Shown here: in pieces, positions 1-10,937 of the stretch
How the letters are laid out: each line of letters starts with the position of its first letter
Position numbering within the stretch: position 1 is the stretch's first letter
From: Lachnospiraceae bacterium
Lineage (GTDB): Bacteria > Bacillota > Clostridia > Lachnospirales > Lachnospiraceae
DNA length: 32,600 nt
Assembly: GCA_017535945.1 (NCBI GenBank)
Contig: JAFXTJ010000047.1
Location: forward strand, 1-32,600
Reading direction: 5' to 3'
The notes under the pieces: generated by a model
The model's input: only the letters and a program-made list of their open reading frames with translations
Database searches by the model: none
What the model was told of the DNA's origin: nothing
Program-made: the position numbers and the translations under genes

Positions 1-2778
1 AAGCTGCCTTCCGATAAGACCAGGGAGTACAGCTTCACGGTCGAACTCTTCACCGACAAGGAGATGACCAAGGCGGCTGCCGTGAACGGCACCTACGGCG
101 GGATGACCTTCAAGGACGGCAAGGCGGACTTCATGCTCAAGGACGGCGAGAACAAGCTGGCCGATGGCCTTGCCAAGGGTCTCTATTATAAGGTGACCGA
201 GGTCACGCCGGACGGCATGACGGTGTCCTGGAAGGGTGAGACCGGCTCCATCAAGGAAGATGAGACGGCGGTCGTCGAAGCGACCAACAAGAGAGATGAG
301 GGTGAGCTCACGGTCTCCAAGAAGCTCATCACCAAGCGCAACAAGGATAAGGAAGAGCTGTTCACCTTTGATATCGAGCTGCCTGAGGAAGTGGAAGGCT
401 CCTTCGATGTGAAGGGCAGCGAGGACAAGGTGGTCTTCGTCAAGGGCAAGGCACAGGTCACGCTGAAGGCGGATCAGAGCATCACGATCCTCGGTCTGCC
501 GGCGAACATCCCGTATGTCATCTCCGAGAAGGAGAAGACCGGCTTCCAGTGCACGGGCACCACGAACAAGAATGACAAGGGCACCATCGTCAAGGAAGGT
601 GTACTGGTCGAGTTCAACAACGTGAGCACGCTCATCGATGCCATAGTGGATAAGGTCTGGGTGGCCGATAAGGATCTGCAGGTGGAGATCCGGTTCGACT
701 TGTGGCGCCGGGTCAAGAACAGCGGGAAAGATTACGAGCGCGTGACCTACAAGACGGAGGTACTCGACAGCAGCACCGGATGGCACGGTGTGTTCGAAGA
801 CCTGCCGATGTACGATGAGAACATGAACGAGTACGAGTATAATGTGACCGAGACCCCGATCGCAGTGACCAAGAACAAACAACGTGTCGAGGTTAAGTTC
901 GAGAAGGATATCAAGCCCGAGGAACTCTCCGATCAGGAGAAGGGCTTCGGTATCGTGAACACCGAAGTGGTCGACATCCCGGTGAAGAAGGTCTGGGTCA
1001 ACGGCAAGGAAGAGGATTCCAGGATCGAGATCGCACTCTATAAGAGAGTGCCGGGCGAGACCGAGTTCACGGTGGCCAAGGATCCCGGTATGAAGGCCTA
1101 CACGCTCGAACTCAACAAGGGCAACAACTGGCAGGGCGCCTTCAAGGATCTGCCGAAGTACAACTCACCTAAGGATGCCGCGGACGGCAAGCTGATCGAG
1201 TACCTGGTCAAGGAGACTACCAATATCCCCGGCTACGTCACGACGGTGACCAAGGACACGCAGGATCTGTACGGCTTCATCGTCACCAACACCAAGCAGC
1301 TGACCAAGATCGGCGCGAAGAAGGTGTGGAACGACGAGAACAACAAGGACGGCAAGCGTCCGGCCAAGATCACGCTGAACCTGTTAAGGAACGGCAAGAA
1401 GGTCGATTCCGTCGAGGTGAAGCCGGATGCCAAGGGCAACTGGAGTTACGTCTGGGAGAAGCTCGACAAGTATGAAGGCGATAAGCTGATCACCTGGAGC
1501 GTGACCGAGGATGCGGTCAGCGAGTACGCGACGGCGATCAAGAGCGAGGTCGTGGATGAGAACGGCGATAAGTATGTCCTGTTCACCATCGACAACAGCT
1601 ACACGCCCAAGAAGACCAGCGTCACGGTGACGAAGGATTGGGAGGACTACAATGACGCCGACGGCACGAGGCCGAAGAGCATCAAGGTAGCGCTCTACAA
1701 GAATTCCAAGAAGGCCAGCGAGGCGACGCTGGAAGCCGCGAACAACTGGACCTACACCTGGACCAACCTCGATATGTACGAGAACGGCAAGCTGATCTCC
1801 TACGAGGTCAAGGAGCCTAACGTACCGAGCGGTTACAAGCTGGTGGGTGTGACCGGCGACCAGACGAGCGGATTCTTCATCACCAACAGCCATACGCCGA
1901 AGGGCAGCGTGCGCCTGATCAAGAAGGACACCAACACCGGCGGAACCCTTGCCGGAGCGACCTTCACGCTCTACAAGAGCGGCGGCACCAAGGTGGGCAG
2001 CAAGACGACGCCTGCGAGCGGTATCATCGAATTCACGAACCTCGAGTTTGGTGACTACTACTTCACCGAGGACAAGGCTCCGACCGGATACGCGAAGCTG
2101 AGCGACAACATCAACTTCACGATCGATTCGACGAGCGGCATCACGGTTCCTGTGGAACTCGAAGTCAGGAACGATCCGGTGAGCATCCACGTCGACGGCG
2201 AGAAGGTCTGGAACGACAACAACAACGCGGCGGGCAACCGTCCGGGCAGCATCCGTGTGGTGCTCATGCGTAACGGCGTCGAGGTGCCCGGAACCGTTAA
2301 GGTGGTCTCCGCAGACAGCAGCTGGAGCTTCGATTTCGGTAACCTGGCAAGATACGACGAGAACGGCAAGGCCTATAAGTACACAGTGGCTGAGGAAGCG
2401 GTCGACGGCTATGAAGGCCAGACCACGACCGATACGGACGGTAACGGCAATGTCCATGTGACGATCGTGAACACGCCGCCCGGAACGCCTCCGCCGCCGG
2501 TCACGCCTCCTCCGATCGGTATCGACAGAGAGCCTCCGACACCTACACCTACGGTCGACCCGGGTGTGCTGGGAGCCAGAAGAGCGGTCCTCGGAGCAAA
2601 GCGTGTCGGCAAGGTCCTGGATGCGAGAAGAGCCAAGACGGGCGATGATGCCATGATGGTGACCTACGGAGCACTCAGCGGATCCTCCTTCGCAGGGTTC
2701 TGGGCCTGGATCCTCGCATTCTTCAAGAGGAAGAAGGCCGAGCGTGCCAGGAGGGCAGCAAGAAGAAACAACCGGTGA
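1..2778 (+). CDS. Cna-B repeat cell-surface protein (5' end outside window)
   Basis: The frame is open from base 1, so the N-terminus and signal peptide lie upstream of the window. What remains is a stalk-like adhesin or pilin-type surface protein. Two N-terminal beta-domains (about 1-640) lack the KxW signature. Five Cna-B-type domains follow, each opening with a K-V/D-W motif, at about 650, 990, 1320, 1632 and 2205. A SpaA/prealbumin-like domain (about 1903-2170) sits before the last one. The repeats end in E-containing and terminal N-S/N-T motifs, the Lys/Glu/Asn arrangement that forms intramolecular isopeptide bonds in this family. The C-terminus has a proline-rich linker (about 2482-2560), a basic stretch with two VLGA motifs, an AKTGDD motif (about 2632-2649), a hydrophobic segment and a very basic tail. 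There is no canonical LPXTG. It probably binds a host or plant ligand; the ligand cannot be read from the sequence. The family call is secure. Confidence 0.9.
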   Translation, partial: KLPSDKTREYSFTVELFTDKEMTKAAAVNGTYGGMTFKDGKADFMLKDGENKLADGLAKGLYYKVTEVTPDGMTVSWKGETGSIKEDETAVVEATNKRDEGELTVSKKLITKRNKDKEELFTFDIELPEEVEGSFDVKGSEDKVVFVKGKAQVTLKADQSITILGLPANIPYVISEKEKTGFQCTGTTNKNDKGTIVKEGVLVEFNNVSTLIDAIVDKVWVADKDLQVEIRFDLWRRVKNSGKDYERVTYKTEVLDSSTGWHGVFEDLPMYDENMNEYEYNVTETPIAVTKNKQRVEVKFEKDIKPEELSDQEKGFGIVNTEVVDIPVKKVWVNGKEEDSRIEIALYKRVPGETEFTVAKDPGMKAYTLELNKGNNWQGAFKDLPKYNSPKDAADGKLIEYLVKETTNIPGYVTTVTKDTQDLYGFIVTNTKQLTKIGAKKVWNDENNKDGKRPAKITLNLLRNGKKVDSVEVKPDAKGNWSYVWEKLDKYEGDKLITWSVTEDAVSEYATAIKSEVVDENGDKYVLFTIDNSYTPKKTSVTVTKDWEDYNDADGTRPKSIKVALYKNSKKASEATLEAANNWTYTWTNLDMYENGKLISYEVKEPNVPSGYKLVGVTGDQTSGFFITNSHTPKGSVRLIKKDTNTGGTLAGATFTLYKSGGTKVGSKTTPASGIIEFTNLEFGDYYFTEDKAPTGYAKLSDNINFTIDSTSGITVPVELEVRNDPVSIHVDGEKVWNDNNNAAGNRPGSIRVVLMRNGVEVPGTVKVVSADSSWSFDFGNLARYDENGKAYKYTVAEEAVDGYEGQTTTDTDGNGNVHVTIVNTPPGTPPPPVTPPPIGIDREPPTPTPTVDPGVLGARRAVLGAKRVGKVLDARRAKTGDDAMMVTYGALSGSSFAGFWAWILAFFKRKKAERARRAARRNNR

Positions 2779-2800
2779 TCAGCCGGAAGAACTAACAGAC

Positions 2801-2830
2801 CGGGGGTCAGGCCGTAAGGCCTGACCTCCG
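2801..2830 (+). other. GNRA-loop hairpin between genes
   Basis: A 13-bp inverted repeat (2801-2813 with 2818-2830, one G-U pair) is closed by a GTAA tetraloop of the stable GNRA class. It lies 22 bases after the Cna-B stop and 12 bases before the next ribosome binding site. It has no T-run behind it, so it is not a classic intrinsic terminator. It may stabilise the 3' end of the upstream message or act as a processing or Rho-related boundary. The stem is seen directly; the role is inferred. Confidence 0.6.
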
Positions 2831-2856
2831 GACATTCATGAAAAGGAGGTAGTCAG

Positions 2857-3483
2857 GTGTCTGCAAAGGATGATGCGGTAAAGAAGATCACGGAGTCCAT
2901 CGACGATGTGAAGAAGAAGGCGGAGCCTGTGATCGAGGAAGCAAAGAAGAAGGCGGGACCCGTGATCGAGGAAGCAAAGAAGAAGGCAGGACCCGTGATC
3001 GATGAGGCAAAGAAGAAGGTCGGACCGGCCATCAGCGACGCGAAGAAAAAGGTCGGGCCCGCCATTGACGATGCGAAAAAGAAGGCGGAACCCGTCATCG
3101 AAAACGCGAAGAAGAAGGCAGCTCCCGTGATCGAGGAGGCGAAGAAAAAGGCGGCTCCGGTGGTGAAGGAAGTGCAGAAGCGCACCAGACCCGCGGCAGA
3201 CAGCGTGAAGAAGCAGGCCGGCAAGGCGGCTGCGAGCGCCAAAAAGGCAGGAAAGGGCATCACGGATAAGGTCGCGGAGCTTACATCGAAGAGCGAGATC
3301 TTCATCCAGTACGGGGATTACGAGATCAAGACAGAGGATATGGTCGGGCGTGTCCGCGAGGCTTATCTGGCGGAAGGACATACCCCGGGAGATATCAGGG
3401 AAGTCCAGATCTATATCAAGCCGAGCGACAGGTGCGCCTACTATGTGATCAACCACCGGGATACCGGCAAGATCGAGTTCTGA
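2857..3483 (+). CDS. Hendecad-repeat protein with C-terminal DUF6465-like domain
   Basis: A 208-residue protein starts at GTG 2857 behind a strong AAAGGAGG site (2842-2849). Residues 19-106 are eight consecutive 11-residue units of the form KKKAxPVIEEA, followed by two degenerate copies to residue 128. Such an 11-residue period suits a long right-handed or straight amphipathic helix, as in LEA-like and apolipoprotein-like proteins. The conserved Pro in each unit would kink the helix regularly. Residues about 140-208 form a small alpha/beta domain resembling the DUF6465 family of Clostridia, which has no assigned function. There is no signal peptide or membrane segment, so it is likely cytosolic. 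The positive charge of the repeat suggests nucleic-acid or envelope-polymer contact, which is inference. It probably shares a transcript with the small gene at 3501. Confidence 0.85.
   Translation: MSAKDDAVKKITESIDDVKKKAEPVIEEAKKKAGPVIEEAKKKAGPVIDEAKKKVGPAISDAKKKVGPAIDDAKKKAEPVIENAKKKAAPVIEEAKKKAAPVVKEVQKRTRPAADSVKKQAGKAAASAKKAGKGITDKVAELTSKSEIFIQYGDYEIKTEDMVGRVREAYLAEGHTPGDIREVQIYIKPSDRCAYYVINHRDTGKIEF
2911..3240 (+). repeat. Tandem 33-bp coding repeats (11-residue units)
   Basis: Eight well-conserved and two degenerate 33-base units encode the KKKAxPVIEEA hendecads. Neighbouring units are nearly identical in DNA (for example the second and third), so copy number could change by slippage or recombination. 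Each change would be in frame. Confidence 0.85.
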
Positions 3484-3500
3484 CCCGCGGGCCGCAGACG

Positions 3501-3833
3501 ATGATCGAAGAAAAGGAACTGTTCGGGCTTAATCATTACCGCTACGGTGAGGCCTATTTCGGATCCTACAAAGGAATGCGCTACCGACTCGCAGCCGATC
3601 CGCTGCGGTGCCTGGAGCCGCATGAGGCCCCTGACGGACTGGAGCTGCTCGCCACGGTGTGGCCGGAACCCTATGCCTATGCGCGGACGGCGGAGGATCA
3701 GCGTGTTTCCGAACGGTTTCCCTTTACGGAAGAAGGGATGACCAATGCGGTCAAATGGCTGAACGATCGTTATACAGCGGAAGAGGAACGCTGGAAGGCG
3801 GCACTTGAGACGCCCTGGACAGACGGCGGCTGA
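3501..3833 (+). CDS. Small hypothetical protein (110 aa)
   Basis: The reading frame from ATG 3501 encodes an acidic, aromatic-rich protein of 110 residues. It has no membrane segment, signal peptide, cysteine cluster or catalytic motif that I recognise. A longer frame reaches back to 3432 but would overlap the DUF6465 gene. ATG 3501, 17 bases after that gene's stop, is more sensible although its ribosome binding site is poor. The Tyr/Phe-rich N-terminal half (GSYKGMRYRLA) suggests a compact alpha/beta fold. The C-terminal part (EEGMTNAVKWLNDRY) looks helical. The gene is followed by a strong terminator, so it closes the unit with the DUF6465 gene. Function is unknown. Coding is supported by the clean frame, codon bias like its neighbours and operon position. 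Confidence 0.7.
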   Translation: MIEEKELFGLNHYRYGEAYFGSYKGMRYRLAADPLRCLEPHEAPDGLELLATVWPEPYAYARTAEDQRVSERFPFTEEGMTNAVKWLNDRYTAEEERWKAALETPWTDGG

Positions 3834-3844
3834 ACACGGATAAA
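3816..3844 (+). promoter_or_regulatory. Possible promoter for the dgt-dnaG-rpoD operon
   Basis: TGGACA (3816-3821), a 17-base spacer and GATAAA (3839-3844) form a moderate sigma-A-type promoter in the right place to drive dgt. It overlaps the end of the preceding small gene. Transcription from here would place the 3872-3909 hairpin inside the dgt leader. Both boxes are imperfect, so confidence is low. Confidence 0.35.
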
Positions 3845-3871
3845 AATAACATACGGTATTAAAGGAAATCG

Positions 3872-3909
3872 GAACCTCACACGGAATAGTACAGTGTGAG
3901 GTTCTTTTT
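3872..3909 (+). terminator. Intrinsic terminator
   Basis: An 11-bp perfect stem (3872-3882 with 3894-3904) with an 11-base loop is followed at once by TTTTT (3905-3909). It ends the transcript of the DUF6465 and 3501 genes. The dgt start codon is only three bases past the T-run. If transcription of dgt begins upstream, this element must act as an attenuator or be read through. Confidence 0.9.
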
Positions 3910-3912
3910 CGC

Positions 3913-4920
3913 ATGAAGATCAGAGAGAGTCTGGAGAAAAGAGAAGCGGAGATCCTGAGTCCCCACGCCACGCTTTCCGCTCATTCCGCGGGGAGGGAGA
4001 GGCAGGAGGATCCCTGCGATCTGCGGCCCTGCTTCCAGCGGGACAGGGACCGGATCCTTTATTCCAAATCCTTCCGGCGGCTCAAGGATAAGACGCAGGT
4101 CTTCCTCACGCCGGACGGGGATCACTACCGGACGAGGATGACGCATACGCTCGAGGTGTCGCAGAATGCGCGCACGATCGCGAGGGCGCTGCGCCTCAAC
4201 GAGGATCTGGCGGAAGCGATCGCGTTCGGCCATGATCTGGGGCATACACCTTTCGGTCACGCGGGGGAAAGGGCACTGGCCGCCGTGAGTCCTCTGGGCT
4301 TCAGACACAATGAGCAGAGCCTGCGCATCGTGGAGGTCCTGGAGAAGGACGGAGAGGGCCTTAACCTGACGAAGGAGGTACGGGACGGGATCCTGAACCA
4401 TCAGCTCTCGCTCATGCCGTCGACGCCGGAGGGGCAGATCGTACGCCTCTCGGACAAGATCGCCTATATCTATCACGATATGGACGATGCGCTCCGCGGC
4501 GGGATCGTGCGCGAGGAGGAACTGCCGGAGGAACTGGCCGCGGTCATCGGGCGGACCAACGGCGAATGGCTGGACACCTTTATCCATGATATCATCGTGG
4601 CCAGCGCGGACAGTGATACGATCCGCATGTCTCCCGAGGTCGAGGAGGCGATGCACGGACTGAGGAAATTCATGTTTGACCGGGTCTATACCAATCCGGT
4701 CGCCAAGGGAGAGGAGGGCAAAGCCACGGAACTGCTGCAGGCGCTTTACGCGCATTACTGTGACCATCCGGAACAGCTGCCGGGACTCCAGCAGCGCATG
4801 ATCGCGTCAGGGACCTCCGTGGACCGCGCGGTCCTGGATCATATCAGTTCCATGACGGACCGGTATGCCATTGCCCGGTACAACGAACTGTTCATCCCGA
4901 AATCATGGGCGGTGTATTGA
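3913..4920 (+). CDS. dgt: dGTP triphosphohydrolase-like HD protein
   Basis: A 335-residue HD-domain phosphohydrolase of the dGTPase family, which converts a dNTP to the deoxynucleoside plus triphosphate. The N-terminus carries the family pattern RDRDRILYSKSFRRLKDKTQ. The HTLEVSQ histidine and the HDLGHTPFGHAGE segment (about residues 110-125) supply the metal-binding His/Asp residues. A further helical region with the NHQLS and SDKIAYIYHD motifs follows. Length suits the short Gram-positive form. ATG 3913 gives the expected MKIRESLEKRE start but has no Shine-Dalgarno sequence directly upstream. The terminator ends three bases before it. The gene is nearly contiguous with dnaG (stop at 4920, dnaG ATG at 4922), as in many Clostridia. 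Substrate preference among dNTPs cannot be read from the sequence. Confidence 0.93.
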   Translation: MKIRESLEKREAEILSPHATLSAHSAGRERQEDPCDLRPCFQRDRDRILYSKSFRRLKDKTQVFLTPDGDHYRTRMTHTLEVSQNARTIARALRLNEDLAEAIAFGHDLGHTPFGHAGERALAAVSPLGFRHNEQSLRIVEVLEKDGEGLNLTKEVRDGILNHQLSLMPSTPEGQIVRLSDKIAYIYHDMDDALRGGIVREEELPEELAAVIGRTNGEWLDTFIHDIIVASADSDTIRMSPEVEEAMHGLRKFMFDRVYTNPVAKGEEGKATELLQALYAHYCDHPEQLPGLQQRMIASGTSVDRAVLDHISSMTDRYAIARYNELFIPKSWAVY

Positions 4921-4921
4921 G

Positions 4922-6718
4922 ATGATCTATAGCGACGATTTTGTTGAAGAGGTGCGTTCCCGCAGCGACATCGTGGATGTCGTGGGACAGTATGTGCATC
5001 TGGAGAAGCGGGGCGCCAATTATTTCGGGCTCTGCCCCTTCCACAATGAGAAGACGGCTTCTTTTTCCGTACACGCGGGGAAGCAGATCTTCCACTGCTT
5101 CGGGTGCGGTGCGGGAGGAGATGTCTTCAAGTTTGTCAGAGAATACGAGAATATGACTTTTCCGGAGGCCGTGCGCAGCCTGGCGGAGCGTGCCGGCATG
5201 CAGGTGCCGGAGGAGGACGATTCCCCTGCGGCGAAGCAGGTGAGGGACAGGAAGCAGACATTGCTCGCCATCAACAAAGCCGCCGCATCGTTTTACTATC
5301 ATCAGCTCTATCAGGACAACGGGAAGCGCGGTCTGGAGTATTTTCAGAACCGCGGTCTCACGAATGAGACCATCAGGCATTTCGGGCTGGGCTTTGCGGA
5401 TATGGGCGGAAACAAGCTGCTTGCCCATCTCAGGGGACAGGGATACACCGACGCGCAGATCATCGAGGCGGGACTGGCCGCGCATGACGAGAAGCGCGGG
5501 GCTTATGACAAATTCTGGAACCGCGTGATGTTCCCGATCATGGACGCGTCGAACCGGGTGATCGGATTCGGCGGCCGTGTGATGGGGGAAGGGAAGCCCA
5601 AGTATCTCAATTCCCCGGAGACACCGGTCTTTGACAAGGGACGTAATCTCTACGGGCTGAATTACGCAAAGAACGCGCGCGCGGGACATGTGATCCTGTG
5701 CGAGGGATATATGGATGTCATCGCCATGCATCAGGCGGGGTTCACACAGGCTATGGCTTCTCTCGGCACGGCGTTCACATCCATGCAGGCGAATCTCCTG
5801 AAACGCTACACGGAGGAAGTCATCCTCTCCTATGACAGCGATGAGGCGGGGATCAAGGCGGCCCTGCGGGCGATCGGGATCCTCAGGGAAGCCGGTCTGC
5901 GCGGCCGGGTGCTGGATCTGACACCGTACAAGGATCCGGATGAATTCATCAGGGCGGAAGGCGCGGAAGAGTTCGGCAACCGCCTGAAGAAAGCGCTTGA
6001 CTCCTTTTTCTTTGAATTAAAGGTCGCGGAGCGCGCCTACGATCTGAACGACCCGGGCGGGCGGACCCGCTTCATCCGGGAGGCGGCGAAGAAACTGTGC
6101 GTCTTCACCGAACCGATCGAGCGGGAGAATTATCTCGCAGCGACGGCTTCCCGCTACGGCGTGTCACAGGACGACCTGAGACACCTGGTCTCCGATATCG
6201 CATCACAGGAGGGGATCCGCGCACCGGCGGTGACGGTCAGACGGGAGCAGAGGCGGCAGGATGCAGCAACGGCTGCGGAGGAAGAGGAACTGAAAAAGAG
6301 CGCGCCGCAGAGGATGCTTCTCACCTGGCTCACCGAGGAGCCGGCATTGCTTCCCGCAGTGGAACGGTATCTGTCCCCGGAGGATTTCAACGATGAGATG
6401 TGCCGGCGCGTGGCGGAACAGCTCTTTGGCATGATCCGCGAGGGACAGCTCAAGCCGGCGGCTGTCGTGGGCAGTTTCCCCGAAGAGGAGCAGAGCAGAG
6501 TGACCGCGATCTTGGATACTCCTTTTGACAGAGGCGAGACCACGGCGCAAAGGGAACAGGCCCTTTCGCATCTGGTCCGCGAGATCAAAAGACGGGCCAT
6601 GGAACAGGAACAGGCCGCGCTTGATCCCGCGACGCCGGACTATTTCCGGATCGCTGTGGAGGGACGGAAGAAGATCGATGCCTTAAAGGATCTGCATATC
6701 AAGTTACAGGAGGGTTGA
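4922..6718 (+). CDS. dnaG: DNA primase
   Basis: A 598-residue replicative primase that makes RNA primers for DnaB-coupled lagging-strand synthesis. Residues about 38-66 are the CHC2 zinc finger (CPFHNEK, then CFGCGAGGD). The catalytic TOPRIM domain is seen in LCEGYMDV (acidic Glu near residue 261) and SYDSDEAG (DxD-type metal site near residue 306). The C-terminal part is the helicase-interacting region. Length is normal. ATG 4922 lies one base after the dgt stop, so translation is coupled; a longer in-frame reading from 4865 would run inside dgt and is not credible. rpoD starts one base after its stop. This dnaG-rpoD pairing is the core of the macromolecular synthesis operon. Confidence 0.97.
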   Translation: MIYSDDFVEEVRSRSDIVDVVGQYVHLEKRGANYFGLCPFHNEKTASFSVHAGKQIFHCFGCGAGGDVFKFVREYENMTFPEAVRSLAERAGMQVPEEDDSPAAKQVRDRKQTLLAINKAAASFYYHQLYQDNGKRGLEYFQNRGLTNETIRHFGLGFADMGGNKLLAHLRGQGYTDAQIIEAGLAAHDEKRGAYDKFWNRVMFPIMDASNRVIGFGGRVMGEGKPKYLNSPETPVFDKGRNLYGLNYAKNARAGHVILCEGYMDVIAMHQAGFTQAMASLGTAFTSMQANLLKRYTEEVILSYDSDEAGIKAALRAIGILREAGLRGRVLDLTPYKDPDEFIRAEGAEEFGNRLKKALDSFFFELKVAERAYDLNDPGGRTRFIREAAKKLCVFTEPIERENYLAATASRYGVSQDDLRHLVSDIASQEGIRAPAVTVRREQRRQDAATAAEEEELKKSAPQRMLLTWLTEEPALLPAVERYLSPEDFNDEMCRRVAEQLFGMIREGQLKPAAVVGSFPEEEQSRVTAILDTPFDRGETTAQREQALSHLVREIKRRAMEQEQAALDPATPDYFRIAVEGRKKIDALKDLHIKLQEG

Positions 6719-6719
6719 A

Positions 6720-9209
<2,490 letters not shown>

Positions 9210-9236
9210 GGCCGGCAGGCAGAAAGAGGGGACGAT

Positions 9237-10937
9237 ATGATCTCGAGAACAAGGATCCGTCTGGGCGATGTGCTGGTGCAGAACCAGGTGATCACCGCCG
9301 AACAGCTCGAAACCGCGCTGAAGGAACAGAAAAAGCGTGGTACCAAGCTGGGAGAAACGCTCATCAGCATGGGCTTTGTCTCCGAGCAGAAGATGGTCGA
9401 TATCCTGACGGAGCAGCTGCATATCGATTATGTGGAACTGCGCAATATCAAGCTGGACAAGGAAGCCGTCTATCTCATCAACGAGACCATCGCCAAGCAG
9501 TACAATCTGATCCCGATCGGCTTCGACAAGAGCAATCCGAATATCCTGCTGGTCGCCATGTCGGATCCCATGGACTTCATCGCCATGGACGACATCTCTA
9601 TCATCACCAACCGCAGAGTGCAGCCGGTGCTTTCCACCAGCTCCCAGATCGCCTACGAGATCGACCGGTATTTCGGCAGACAGTCCGTGATGCAGGTCGC
9701 CGAGCGGTATAAAAAGGAGTTCGGCGAAGAGGAGGCCCAGGAGGATAAGAACGACCGCAGAGAGGAGCAGGCGGAGACCGACAATTCCCCGATCGTCATC
9801 ATGGTGCGCTCCATCATGGAACAGGCGGTCCACCAGCGTGCCAGTGATATTCATTTCGAGCCGACGAGAGACGGGATCCGGATCCGCTTCCGTGTGGACG
9901 GCGACCTCATCGAGGCCATGAAGCATGACGCCACGATCCAGGCGGCCATCACCGCTCGTGTGAAGATCATCTCGGGCATGGACATTTCCGAGAAGCGCAA
10001 GCCCCAGGACGGCCGCACCACGCTCGTCGTGGACCACGTGGAATATGATGTCCGTGTCTCCTCCATCCCCACGGTATACGGAGAGAAGCTGGTCATGCGT
10101 TTCAACAACAAGGAGAGCCTGACCAGGGACAAGAGGGAACTGGGACTCGAGGGTGATGATCTGGCCAAGTTTGATGACATGCTGGCCCACCGCCACGGGA
10201 TCATCCTGGTGACGGGACCTACGGGGAGCGGTAAATCCACGACGCTCTACACGGCGCTGTCCCAGCTGAACAAGGAAAATGTGAACATCGTGACGGTTGA
10301 GGACCCGGTGGAAGCCAATGTCGACGGTGTCAATCAGGTGCAGGTCAATCCCAAGATCGACATGAGTTTTGCGGGAGCCCTGCGCGCGATCCTCCGTCAG
10401 GATCCCGATATCATCATGATCGGCGAGATCCGTGACACGGAAACCGCGGAGATCGCCATTCAGGCATCCATCACGGGACATCTGGTCGTATCGACCCTGC
10501 ATACCAACAGCACGGAGGCATCCGTGGCGCGTCTGATGAACATGGGCGTGGAGCCCTATCTCATCGCGGATGCGCTGGTCGGCGTCGTGGCGCAGCGTCT
10601 CGTGAGGCGGCTGTGCACCTGCAAGAGAGAGCGTGAAGCGACTCCGGAGGAACGGGAGGAACTCGGTGTGGCGGAGGGGACGCCGCTTAAGATCAGCGAG
10701 CCGGTGGGCTGCCAGCGCTGCAGTCATACCGGCTATTTCGGACGGATCGCCGTCTATGAGATGATGCCTTCTTCTCCCAGGATCCATACGGCTATCGCCA
10801 AGATGGAGCCCAGCTCCAGGATCAAGGAGATCGCACTGTCCGAGGGAATGACCACCCTGCAGGAACAGGCCATGCGCCTGGTCAGGGAAGGGATCACCTC
10901 CATGGATGAACTCAGAAAGATCGCATACGAGGAATAA
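9237..10937 (+). CDS. pilB: Type IV pilus assembly ATPase (PilB/GspE family)
   Basis: A 566-residue secretion/pilus ATPase that powers pilin extraction from the membrane and pilus extension. The N-terminal T2SSE_N-like domain covers about residues 5-150 (LGDVLVQNQVITAEQLETAL). The catalytic core has Walker A GPTGSGKST near residue 327, an Asp-box region after it (VEDPVE), Walker B-like DIIMIGEIRD near 391, and the His-box STLHTNS. A zinc-type cysteine set near residues 460-500 is spaced C-x-C and C-x2-C, slightly tighter than the usual double C-x2-C. ATG 9237 lies behind AGAGGGG, 27 bases after rpoD, with no terminator or promoter visible between them. pilC begins on the base after its stop. 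It is assigned to extension (PilB) rather than retraction (PilT) because of its full N-terminal domain. Confidence 0.94.
   Translation: MISRTRIRLGDVLVQNQVITAEQLETALKEQKKRGTKLGETLISMGFVSEQKMVDILTEQLHIDYVELRNIKLDKEAVYLINETIAKQYNLIPIGFDKSNPNILLVAMSDPMDFIAMDDISIITNRRVQPVLSTSSQIAYEIDRYFGRQSVMQVAERYKKEFGEEEAQEDKNDRREEQAETDNSPIVIMVRSIMEQAVHQRASDIHFEPTRDGIRIRFRVDGDLIEAMKHDATIQAAITARVKIISGMDISEKRKPQDGRTTLVVDHVEYDVRVSSIPTVYGEKLVMRFNNKESLTRDKRELGLEGDDLAKFDDMLAHRHGIILVTGPTGSGKSTTLYTALSQLNKENVNIVTVEDPVEANVDGVNQVQVNPKIDMSFAGALRAILRQDPDIIMIGEIRDTETAEIAIQASITGHLVVSTLHTNSTEASVARLMNMGVEPYLIADALVGVVAQRLVRRLCTCKREREATPEEREELGVAEGTPLKISEPVGCQRCSHTGYFGRIAVYEMMPSSPRIHTAIAKMEPSSRIKEIALSEGMTTLQEQAMRLVREGITSMDELRKIAYEE

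Noticed and set aside
1384..2457. Minus-strand open frame of 357 codons opposite the Cna-B gene
   Set aside because: Caused by the strong codon bias of the sense gene; composition (Val/Asp/Arg/His-rich) is typical of antisense shadows and no domain is recognisable.
2911..3240. Regular 33-base repeats resembling a CRISPR array
   Set aside because: Repeats are contiguous with no spacers, all in one coding frame, and not palindromic; they encode hendecads.
4865..4921. N-terminal extension of DnaG by 19 residues
   Set aside because: It would lie inside the dgt coding sequence; ATG 4922 gives the standard DnaG N-terminus.
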